The notes beneath the pieces were generated by a model. That model worked only from the letters and a program-made list of their open reading frames with translations. It was not told the origin of the DNA and ran no database searches. The position numbers and the translations under genes were made by a program. 64,000 nt of DNA from assembly GCF_900292015.1 (NCBI RefSeq), contig NZ_LR130759.1:5518001-5582000 (forward strand), in the 5' to 3' direction. This document shows positions 56,520 to 64,000 of this stretch, piece after piece (within the stretch, counting starts at the first letter, position 1; every line of letters starts with the position of its first letter). The DNA is from Mycobacterium basiliense. Its GTDB lineage: Bacteria > Actinomycetota > Actinomycetes > Mycobacteriales > Mycobacteriaceae.

Positions 56520-59500
56520 CTACTGGGCCGATGCGCTGGACGGCAGCCCCACCAACACCCCCTCGACGTCGCCATCGGCGCCGACCAACTGACCGCGTCC
56601 GGGCGGTAGCGTTTGAGCGCGAACCAGCCGATTGATCCTGTTCTGTGGATCGTTGTCCATGTACAGCTGGGCCACTTTTGCGGAGTTTTGGAACCTCATC
56701 CAAGGATCCATCGGCATTGTGGCCCAGTTCGCGCTATTGCGTGTGGTGAACACATGCAAACCGATCTGTCGAGCACGTTCCATGAGCTTCCACAGCGCCG
56801 CACCCACGGGCGGCTTAGGCGGATAGCTCTGTTCCGGACGCAAGTCCTGCACGTCGTCGATAAGCACAAAATGTCGCGACCCCTGCCACGGCTTGAGGGC
56901 GCGCAACTCCTCCTGACTCAGACCCTTGGGAGGCAACCGCGGCAGCAAAACCTGTTGCGCGAGCTCGGTGATCACCTCATCCATCTCGTCCTGGTCGTAG
57001 GCATATGCGCGCACATAACCCGGGCCGTGCAGATCCCGCAGGCCGTGCGGTGCGGTTTTCGGGTCAATCAACGTCAGCTGAGCCTCCTCTGGACTGAATC
57101 GACTCATCACCGCTTCGCCGATAGCCACCAGCGCCGAGGTCTTCCCGCAGCCTTGCCTGCCCAAGATCATCAGACCGGGGCTGTCCCGCAGCTTGAGCGG
57201 AACCGGACCCAGCTCGTGGCGCTCACCGATCGCAAACGCAATCGACAAGTCGTCGCCGCTCGGGTGGGCGGCCTCGTAGTCAAGGATCGCCTTCAACTCC
57301 ACCCGCTGGGGCAGGCGTTGCAGACTCGCGTGTTTGGTAACTCCGGCGACCTCCGCGACCCGCGCGCCAACGTCGACGGTGTTCGCCAACGCTCCGCTCG
57401 CCGGATCGCTCAGCGCCGGCGAGCCGACTCGCAGCTCATGTAGGGAATCGGTCAGCCCAAAGCCGGGCACGTTCAAGGTGCGCCGGGCCGCTTCGCGCGA
57501 TTCGATGGACGAGTGCCCCATCTGGCTCTCGGTAGGGTCAGCCAGCCGCAACTGGATTCGCGCGGTCACGTTCTGCAGCAAGCTCTGCCGTTGTCCGTGA
57601 ATCCAGCCGCCGGCACTGCACATCACGTGAACGCCGTACTCGGGACCACGGCTGCTCAGCGCGATAATGCGATCTCCCAAGAGATTATCCTTGGAGTAAA
57701 GCCCATCGTAGTCATCGAGCACGACAAAGACATCCCCGAACGGGTCGTTGGGGTCGGTGCCCCCAAGCCCGTCGCTTCCCGGTCCGAACCGGCGCTCGCG
57801 GAACCCGTCGAGATCAATGTTGGCTCGTCGGAACGCATCTTCTCGCGCGTCGATGAGCGCATCCATGGTGCTCAAGATGCGCTCGATACCTTCGGCGTCT
57901 TTGGGCGAAACAATATCGGTCACGTGCGGCAGCGAACCTACCTGCGCCAGAGTCGCGCCACCGACGCAAAAGAATGTCACCCGCGCCGGGCTGTACATCG
58001 CAGCTGCCGAACACATCAGCGTCATCAATGTTGTGGTCTTACCGCGCTGTTTGGCTCCCACCACGATTATGTTGCTGCGCAACGCGTCCACCGCATAAAC
58101 AAGCTGTTTGGATTCTTCGGGGATGTCCATGATGCCGACCGGAAACATCAGTCCGGAATTTTGACCATAGTCGACGTGCCAGGGTTTGCCCCGGTATCCG
58201 GCGACCAGTGCGTCGATGGGCTGCGGGTCCTCAAGCGGTGGTAACCAGGGCCGGCGCGGCGATCGGTGGGGCACGTTTCGCAACGACTCCCGTAACACGT
58301 CGACGATCTTTTTCCTCTTGAAACCATCGTCGTGATAAAGGAATTCGTCTGGTTCGGCATCCACTGCCGCTGCGGCTTCCAAAGCTGCGGCGTCCGCGGC
58401 ATCCAGTGGCTGATACTGCCAGTTGTACAGGCGCGGCTTGGTCAAGGTCATATCAACAGTCCGCGCCACCTCCTTCTTCTTCGGCACCACAAATGGCGCG
58501 GATAGGTAGAAGCAGCGGAACGGCTCCAGATCACGTGGCCCCACTTTGAGTAGCGCGAAGCCGTTCTCTTTCGACGGCAGATGGTAGGCCGCGTCGGAGC
58601 CGATAACCTCACGGCTGTCATCGCCAGACTCGGCGCGTAGTGCGACCCGAAACGCAATGTTGGACTTGACCTTTTGCAGCGAAGACAGGTCCAATCGCTG
58701 CCCGCCAAGCATAAAGAAGACGTTGGCGCCGCGACCTTCCTGGCCGATGTGGATGATCAGATTGATCCACTTCTCATGATTGGCAAACAGTTCCAGATAC
58801 TCATCGACGATGACCAGCAGAACCGGAACGGGTGGTATGTCTCGCCCGGCGAGCCGAATCTCTTCGTAGTCGTTGGCATCTCGCGCGCCAACCGATTTGA
58901 ACAGCTCGTAGCGCTGTTTGATCTCACCGTCGATGACCCTGCGCATCCGCTCCGCCAGATGCCGCTCATCCTTACCAAGGTTGGACAACGCGGCCACCAC
59001 ATGCGGAATACCCAGGATGTCCTGGGCCGCCGACTCGAACTTCATGTCGACGAAGATGACATTGAACGCCTCCGGTGAGTGCGTCAGCGCCATTCCGTAG
59101 ACCAGGGACAAGAAGAACTCCGACTTGCCAGAGCCACTGGTACCGATGACTACCGAGTGGAATCCGAAGCCGCCGAAGTCCTTAGCGCGGATGATGATGT
59201 TCTGCAGCTCGCCGTTCGGCTTGGCGCCGACGGGAATCTCCGACCATCGCTCGTCGCCGCGGCCGCGCCGCTCCGCCCACAATCGATCGACGTCGAGTTC
59301 GCGCGGGTCGCTGATGCCTAGCGAGCGCAGTAATTCGGCCGCGCCACTGGCTGAATCAGCGACCTCGCTGCGGCTGGTCGGTGTCCACCGCGCCATGGCC
59401 CGTGCATAGCGGTAAGCCCGGTGGATGGACAGCTGGTCGGCATGAGCGAAGAACTTTTTTCGGGCCCGCAGTAGTGGTGCAGGGCGCCTGTCGTCCTGCT

Positions 59501-60734
59501 CGGGGTCGCCGCCGTTGCTGCCGGCTTTGATCACACCGTTGACCGAACCGCTTGGCGCACTGTGCCGTTCGGTCATCTCAAAGACTTGGTCCGCGCTGAA
59601 ACCCACGCCGGTCCCCACCCGCGATGCGATGCGCAGCACCGTGATGCCTGCCTTGCCTACTTGGCCGACCACGCTTTCCCAGGCATCCGGGCTGCCGGTG
59701 TTGTCGTCGACGATCACCAGGTGCGGTCCAAGGTCGACGGCGTCGCTGCCCGGCCCGCTCTCGAGTGCGGAGCCCATCGAGGTGGGGCTTGCCGCCGCCC
59801 TCGGTGTCCACGCTCCGCGCTTTCCCTTCATGTGCAACTCGGCACCCAGAGTGTCTTCCAGCTCCTCGGGCGTGGCGAAGATCAGCCTGCGCCAGCCGCA
59901 CGCATCGAATAGTTCGTCGTGGAGGTTATGCGGAAGCCACACCATCCATGACCACACCTCGGGGTTACGGGTGACCACCATCAACTTCACGTCGCGCGGG
60001 TTGTGAAAAACCGCCAGCGAGCACAGCACCGAACGCATCAACGACCGCATGCGATCCAAGTCCTCGCCCACGAAGCTGAAACCCGGGGCCGATCGCAGAT
60101 TCACCACCTTGGCGATATCGCGAATCTTGCGCTGCTCCAAGATGAAGTCGCGTAATGCCTGCCCGGTTACCGGCTCCAGTTCCTCGTCCGAGGCGATGTC
60201 CGGCCAAGTCACCGACAGCACCGAATCCGGTGCGTGCTGCACGCCCGTCCCGACCCGAACCTCCAAGAAGTCCGGATCGGTGCGGCCACGTTCCCACATC
60301 CGCGGACCCCCGATAATCGCGCCCAACCCCTGGGGGTCGGCGTGCACCGCGTTCTGCCATTCACGCTGCGCACACACCGCCGTCTGGATTTCGTCGCGGT
60401 TGCTGTCAAGGTCGCGAAGATAGCGCCGGCGACCTCTTTCCATTTCGCCCCAGGTGATCTTGCGGGCGCGGCCGAACCTCCCGGAGAACGCCAACATGCT
60501 GAAGGCACCGATTCCCATGAGCGGGAAGAAGCCGGTCGAAAGGCTGCGCACGCCCGATACGTAGAGCATGACGATGGTGCCGATCAGCGCCACGATCAAG
60601 GCCGGTACGCCGATCATTACCCAGATGTTGCGTGGTTCGCGTTCCGGTAGGGCTATCGGAGCATTCGGCGCCACCCGGACCGGCTTCGGCGATTCGATCC
60701 TGACCCGGTTGATGGGAAACGACTTTTTGGACAT
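56520..60734 (-). CDS. eccC2: ESX-2 FtsK/SpoIIIE-type ATPase EccC2
   Basis: The 1404-residue unsplit motor has two N-terminal transmembrane helices (VPALIVALIGTIVMLYVSGV and TGFFPLMGIGAFSMLAFSG) and three FtsK-like ATPase domains. Walker A motifs are GTSGSGKS (about 530), GAKQRGKTT (about 893) and GRQGCGKTS (about 1190). Walker B of domain 1 is VLLVIVDEYLEL. In ESX-1 of this window the same protein is divided into EccCa1 and EccCb1. It starts 3 bp after eccB2. Confidence 0.96.
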   Translation of the reverse strand: MSKKSFPINRVRIESPKPVRVAPNAPIALPEREPRNIWVMIGVPALIVALIGTIVMLYVSGVRSLSTGFFPLMGIGAFSMLAFSGRFGRARKITWGEMERGRRRYLRDLDSNRDEIQTAVCAQREWQNAVHADPQGLGAIIGGPRMWERGRTDPDFLEVRVGTGVQHAPDSVLSVTWPDIASDEELEPVTGQALRDFILEQRKIRDIAKVVNLRSAPGFSFVGEDLDRMRSLMRSVLCSLAVFHNPRDVKLMVVTRNPEVWSWMVWLPHNLHDELFDACGWRRLIFATPEELEDTLGAELHMKGKRGAWTPRAAASPTSMGSALESGPGSDAVDLGPHLVIVDDNTGSPDAWESVVGQVGKAGITVLRIASRVGTGVGFSADQVFEMTERHSAPSGSVNGVIKAGSNGGDPEQDDRRPAPLLRARKKFFAHADQLSIHRAYRYARAMARWTPTSRSEVADSASGAAELLRSLGISDPRELDVDRLWAERRGRGDERWSEIPVGAKPNGELQNIIIRAKDFGGFGFHSVVIGTSGSGKSEFFLSLVYGMALTHSPEAFNVIFVDMKFESAAQDILGIPHVVAALSNLGKDERHLAERMRRVIDGEIKQRYELFKSVGARDANDYEEIRLAGRDIPPVPVLLVIVDEYLELFANHEKWINLIIHIGQEGRGANVFFMLGGQRLDLSSLQKVKSNIAFRVALRAESGDDSREVIGSDAAYHLPSKENGFALLKVGPRDLEPFRCFYLSAPFVVPKKKEVARTVDMTLTKPRLYNWQYQPLDAADAAALEAAAAVDAEPDEFLYHDDGFKRKKIVDVLRESLRNVPHRSPRRPWLPPLEDPQPIDALVAGYRGKPWHVDYGQNSGLMFPVGIMDIPEESKQLVYAVDALRSNIIVVGAKQRGKTTTLMTLMCSAAAMYSPARVTFFCVGGATLAQVGSLPHVTDIVSPKDAEGIERILSTMDALIDAREDAFRRANIDLDGFRERRFGPGSDGLGGTDPNDPFGDVFVVLDDYDGLYSKDNLLGDRIIALSSRGPEYGVHVMCSAGGWIHGQRQSLLQNVTARIQLRLADPTESQMGHSSIESREAARRTLNVPGFGLTDSLHELRVGSPALSDPASGALANTVDVGARVAEVAGVTKHASLQRLPQRVELKAILDYEAAHPSGDDLSIAFAIGERHELGPVPLKLRDSPGLMILGRQGCGKTSALVAIGEAVMSRFSPEEAQLTLIDPKTAPHGLRDLHGPGYVRAYAYDQDEMDEVITELAQQVLLPRLPPKGLSQEELRALKPWQGSRHFVLIDDVQDLRPEQSYPPKPPVGAALWKLMERARQIGLHVFTTRNSANWATMPMDPWMRFQNSAKVAQLYMDNDPQNRINRLVRAQTLPPGRGQLVGADGDVEGVLVGLPSSASAQ

Positions 60735-60737
60735 TTT

Positions 60738-62222
60738 CTAGCCTCCAGCTTTCGCTGTCGTCACGATGGCCACCTGTCCAAGGGTCGGCACGGTGTCGCG
60801 CGCCAAGAGTGCCGCTTCCCGCGACAACGCCGGCCCCGCGGCAAAGGTCCGCAACAGTGGCCACGGCGCCTGCACCGCCGTGGCCGGATCGAGCCCGAGC
60901 GCCCGCAGTGTTGGCTCGTCGGTAGCGATCCCGTACCGCACTCCGTTGTCGGACACCCAGAACAACGATTCGCGCGATTCCGAGGTGATTACACCGCTGG
61001 TCGACGTTACGAAGTTCGCCGCGCCCGGTAACACCAGCACCTGGTTGGCTACCACCGATTCCGGAGCTCGGTCGTCACGGACCAGCCGCACGATCCGGTT
61101 GTCCATCGAGGCGGGGACCGGTAGACCGCGTCCGTTGTAGACCCCGACACGGGCCTGCGGATCCGTCGACGCCTTCTCCCAGGCCACGCAGGTAGTCGGG
61201 TTGGCAGCCGAATCAATGAAGTTCAACCGTCCCGTTGGGTAGTAGTCGACCGGCAACGAGTTCACGTCAGGGGTGTTGACGAGCACGTCGGGACTCACCA
61301 CCCGCGGCGCGGTGGAGCCGTAGGAGTTGGCGCTACGCAGCAGATCGGCTACAAAACTGTTGATCTTTTGCACTCCGTCTGCGAGCAGAACGTAGAACTT
61401 GCTTCCCCCGCCGGCGGTTTGGACCTGCAGCACCGAACCCACCTGCGATCCAGGCACCCACTTCGACGCGGTGCCGGCCTCTGGTACCTCCGGCACGCGC
61501 AGCGGCTCCGTGGCAGGCAATCCGTCGAAGAGCGCCCGGGATATCTCTACTGGCGACGTCACGCCGGGGTCGAGTCCCAAACTCAAGGTGACCGCTCGAT
61601 TGGTCCGATCGATCTGTGAGCGTTTACCACCCCAGATGACGTAGCTGCTGCCTTCAAAGCTGACTAGCAGACCCGCATCGTCGCGCATCTGCGTAGCGCG
61701 ACCGCCACCAGTGAGCTGGCCCGCAATCGAAGTGACTACCGGCTTGTCCCCGCTTCGTGGGCGTCCCGCCGTATCGCATACCGACCACGCCGATATTGCT
61801 CCCCAATTCACCGGCATGGCCGCGGGCGCGCCTGGAATGCCGACCAGCGGCCCCGTCGGATACTTGGCAATCTCGGCCGGTTTTACCCACGTTGGCTGCC
61901 CCGCGATGCCGGTCGCCAGTCGCGCAGACGTCAAGTTCAGCGTCGGATATAACCGCCCATCGATGCGTGCGTAGATCGCTCCGGAATCACGGTCACCGAT
62001 GATCGCTGACTCGCCCACCACTCCGGTGGGCTTGAGGACATTGAGCAAAATCATCCATCCCCCGCCGATGGCCACCAACACCATCGAGAGCACCAGCGCG
62101 GCGGTCTGCTTGCGGTCGTCATGCTTCATTCGCACCGAGAAGCGGGTGGTCGCCGCCCGCAGCCGCCGGTTGTAAAACAGGTGCCCGGAATTTTGGTCCC
62201 GGTTGGACAAACTCAATGGCAT
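60738..62222 (-). CDS. eccB2: ESX-2 membrane component EccB2
   Basis: The 494-residue protein has a basic cytoplasmic N-terminus, one transmembrane helix (AALVLSMVLVAIGGGWMILLNVL, about 41-63) and a periplasmic EccB domain with paired Cys (SVCDTA and TTCVAW). It is in the same transcript as the transglycosylase-like gene upstream (3-bp gap) and eccC2 downstream (3-bp gap). Length is within one residue of the M. tuberculosis protein. Confidence 0.95.
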   Translation of the reverse strand: MPLSLSNRDQNSGHLFYNRRLRAATTRFSVRMKHDDRKQTAALVLSMVLVAIGGGWMILLNVLKPTGVVGESAIIGDRDSGAIYARIDGRLYPTLNLTSARLATGIAGQPTWVKPAEIAKYPTGPLVGIPGAPAAMPVNWGAISAWSVCDTAGRPRSGDKPVVTSIAGQLTGGGRATQMRDDAGLLVSFEGSSYVIWGGKRSQIDRTNRAVTLSLGLDPGVTSPVEISRALFDGLPATEPLRVPEVPEAGTASKWVPGSQVGSVLQVQTAGGGSKFYVLLADGVQKINSFVADLLRSANSYGSTAPRVVSPDVLVNTPDVNSLPVDYYPTGRLNFIDSAANPTTCVAWEKASTDPQARVGVYNGRGLPVPASMDNRIVRLVRDDRAPESVVANQVLVLPGAANFVTSTSGVITSESRESLFWVSDNGVRYGIATDEPTLRALGLDPATAVQAPWPLLRTFAAGPALSREAALLARDTVPTLGQVAIVTTAKAGG

Positions 62223-62225
62223 TGC

Positions 62226-63095
62226 TCAGTACCCTCTCGGCGCGCGGCGCGGATCGGCCTGTTGAATCCGCTCGGCCAAATTCGAGGCATCAGCGGCAAC
62301 CCCATAATGGCCCCGCGCGTAGTTGATGAAGGCGCATGCCTGGGCTACCAGATCGTAGATGTCGGACGACGTTCCGGGCTGGTGGTAGGCGGCGAACGTC
62401 GGCGCGATGAACTGCCAAGCGCCCTTGCTCGGCGTGTCCCGCGCCGCGTTCGAATCCCAGCCATTCACCGCATGGGCGTTATAGCCCGACTCCCGTTGGG
62501 CTACCAGATCCATGCCCCGTGTCCACCGAGCACGCGCCTCGGGACCGTGAATTCCCTTAATATCTAACGCTTTTTGGATAGCCGCCAACACCGCTGTCCG
62601 TCCGGTCGGCGCAATAGCAGAACGCTGTGGTGGGGCGGTCCACAGGTACCGTAGCCGCCGCAGCCGCAGCGCCAGGCGCCGTGCCCGTGATCGCGACGTC
62701 ACGATGTGGTGCTGCTGGGCGCGCAATCTGGCCGCCATCCGGACCATCAGCTGGCGCCGGCCCAGGGGCGTATCGGCGGCGGCCAGATCGGCGTGGGCGG
62801 CCTGCAGGATTGCGCGCGTGGCCATTCTCGCGTGCGCGTGATCGGCCTGGGCAACGGCGACCAGCCGCGCCAGGGTCCGGTCGGTACCGGTGGCCCGGCC
62901 TACCGCTTGCACTGCAACGTGTGACCGGGCCGCAGGCCCGGCAGGAAGACGCACCACATTCGTCGCCTGCGACGTCCGGTCGGCGAACGTGTGGATCCGT
63001 GGCGCCTCGACGACGTTCCCGGAGAGCAAGCTGTGACCGCGCGACAGCGCGGCAAGCGTCTGCACCATCAGTGGATCAGCCAACGATTCCCCCAC
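62226..63095 (-). CDS. Transglycosylase-like peptidoglycan hydrolase (Rv3896c-like)
   Basis: The 289-residue protein starts at GTG 63095. The N-terminal part (1-150) is helical and basic. The C-terminal part (about 165-289) looks like a lysozyme-fold transglycosylase: AQRESGYNAHAVNGWDSNAA has the probable catalytic E202, with the GAWQFIAPTFAAY block that follows in SLT domains. No classical signal peptide is visible. It is the first gene of the ESX-2 run with 3 bp to eccB2, so a role in opening the cell wall for ESX-2, or as an ESX-2 substrate, is plausible. Both are inference. Confidence 0.82.
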   Translation of the reverse strand: MGESLADPLMVQTLAALSRGHSLLSGNVVEAPRIHTFADRTSQATNVVRLPAGPAARSHVAVQAVGRATGTDRTLARLVAVAQADHAHARMATRAILQAAHADLAAADTPLGRRQLMVRMAARLRAQQHHIVTSRSRARRLALRLRRLRYLWTAPPQRSAIAPTGRTAVLAAIQKALDIKGIHGPEARARWTRGMDLVAQRESGYNAHAVNGWDSNAARDTPSKGAWQFIAPTFAAYHQPGTSSDIYDLVAQACAFINYARGHYGVAADASNLAERIQQADPRRAPRGY

Positions 63096-63278
63096 TGTGG
63101 TGTCGAAATCGGCCCGCGGCTGTCAGCAGACCGCCCGGGCTGGTAACAAACACCTGAGCCACCACTCCCCGTACCTTCTGGTCAGCGAACGCAGCACCTC
63201 AGGGGCGCGAACACGCTCGCTCGCCTACCGCAGACTAGCCGTAAGCAAGGACGCTCGCGTCTTGTTGTCCGGGCCGTC

Positions 63279-63902
63279 TTGAGTAAGGGCCGCAACGGTG
63301 ACGAGATTACTGCCGGTGCGGCGGCCCGACCAGTCACCATGGTTGCATCTTCGGGCGGCCGTAGGCCGATCAGAAGGGGCACACTCGGGTGGGTGGGTGC
63401 AGTTGGCTCCAGGAATCGCGCGAGCGCAACCACCGCCGGCTTCGTCGCACTAATCGTCGGCGGGTACCAACTTTGGAACGCGTCCGAGTTGCTGCAAATC
63501 GCGTCGTTCTACTGGGCGGTTCTGGGGCCCCTCGGTCACGGCTTCGAGGAGTACACGCGGCCGTTCCACCACTTTGTAGCCTGGCTCAATGCCGAGGCGG
63601 CATTGTCTGCTGCTGCCGGGATCGCACTCCTGCTCGGCGCGGTGCTGGTGTGCGCCAGAAACCCGTTCGGCCCAAGATTGCTCGCCGGGGGATGCGTCGT
63701 TGTTTTTGTTCATACCGGAATCGGGTGGGTGGTCGCCGCGCGGATGCTGTCCCGGTTTGCCGCGGTAGGGGCCTACGACGAGGGCCTGCTGTGGTTCCAT
63801 ACCCCGAGCAGGCTCGCCATCATTGTGCTGGCATTCGTGCTCCCCGTCATTGCCGCGTACCTAGCGTTGTGGCCTGGCCGCCTGCCCGGAAAGCTGAATT
63901 GA
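63279..63902 (+). CDS. Four-helix integral membrane protein of unknown function
   Basis: The protein has up to 207 residues and four predicted transmembrane helices: TTAGFVALIVGGYQLW, LSAAAGIALLLGAVLVCA, LLAGGCVVVFVHTGIGWVVA and LAIIVLAFVLPVIAAYLAL. The first available start is TTG 63279. ATG 63339 (MVASSGGRRPIRRG) is equally possible, and I cannot decide from the ribosome-site sequence. I do not recognise a family. It is divergent from the ESX-2 operon across 183 bp, so the two may share a control region. Confidence 0.65.
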   Translation: MSKGRNGDEITAGAAARPVTMVASSGGRRPIRRGTLGWVGAVGSRNRASATTAGFVALIVGGYQLWNASELLQIASFYWAVLGPLGHGFEEYTRPFHHFVAWLNAEAALSAAAGIALLLGAVLVCARNPFGPRLLAGGCVVVFVHTGIGWVVAARMLSRFAAVGAYDEGLLWFHTPSRLAIIVLAFVLPVIAAYLALWPGRLPGKLN

Positions 63903-63954
63903 CCGGCCGTTATGCGATAGTAACGTTGCAGTCGATTCTGATTGGGGGATACGG

Positions 63955-64000
63955 ATGGGCGGCGGACCTGGCCGCACCGCGCGGCATAGGGCGTTACGGG
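63955..64000 (+). CDS. Possible start of a gene running off the right edge
   Basis: ATG at 63955 follows GGGGGAT at a suitable distance (about 6 nt). It opens a frame (MGGGPGRTARHRALR) without a stop up to the window end. Only 15 codons are visible, so the call rests on the ribosome site and the AT-rich leader. Confidence 0.35.
   Translation, partial: MGGGPGRTARHRALR

Noticed and set aside
56325..56609. Plus-strand frame in the eccC2-PE36 spacer
   Set aside because: Its 3' third is antisense to eccC2, the rest lacks a ribosome site, and the product resembles no known protein.
1..64000. CRISPR arrays, tRNA or rRNA genes, insertion sequences
   Set aside because: No repeat-spacer pattern, cloverleaf, ribosomal RNA or transposase-like sequence was recognised.

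Overview
The window is a high-GC actinobacterial chromosome segment whose gene order and proteins match the Mycobacterium ESX-1/ESX-2 type VII secretion region, Rv3851 to Rv3896c in M. tuberculosis numbering (comparisons with M. tuberculosis are from memory). It is not M. tuberculosis itself. EsxA differs at about 16 of 95 positions, and several genes that I recall as absent from H37Rv at this place are present: a DinB-type polymerase, an F420/LLM oxidoreductase, an ECF sigma factor and a deazaflavin-dependent reductase. A slow-growing non-tuberculous Mycobacterium fairly close to the tuberculosis complex fits best.

Layout. 1-1419 (+): an exported membrane-anchored protein, the Lys/Ala-rich Hns-like protein and an RraA-family protein. 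1416-3619: divergent ethA/ethR, with a palindromic operator between them. 3651-7200: dinB3 with a LexA-type SOS box on its start codon, a PHP phosphoesterase, a four-helix membrane protein and the LLM oxidoreductase. 7597-13660 (-): glutamate synthase gltB-gltD. 14462-18000: a MinD-like ATPase, an ECF sigma factor divergent from a deazaflavin-dependent reductase, and whiB6.

18325-44662 is the ESX-1 locus. Plus strand: an Rv3863-like protein with two helix-turn-helix segments, espE, espF, espG1, espH, eccA1, eccB1, eccCa1, eccCb1, PE35, PPE68, esxB, esxA, espI, eccD1, espJ. Minus strand: mycP1, eccE1, espB, espL, espK. EccB/C/D/E with MycP form the membrane machine. EccA and EspG handle substrates in the cytosol. 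EsxA/B, PE35/PPE68 and the Esp proteins are the substrates.

44942-63095 (-) is a full ESX-2 operon, transcribed from right to left: a transglycosylase-like protein, eccB2, eccC2, PE36, PPE69, esxD, esxC, espG2, a MinD-like protein, eccD2, mycP2, eccE2, eccA2. Many junctions overlap by 4 nt, indicating translational coupling. The right edge holds a four-helix membrane protein and possibly the start of another gene.

No rRNA, tRNA, CRISPR array or insertion sequence was seen. The secretion systems are known. The less ordinary signals are the SOS-box dinB3, a mirror pair of ECF promoters with identical spacing, an ESX-2 MinD-like protein that has lost its P-loop lysine, a long nested hairpin after esxA, and an in-frame tandem duplication in espI.
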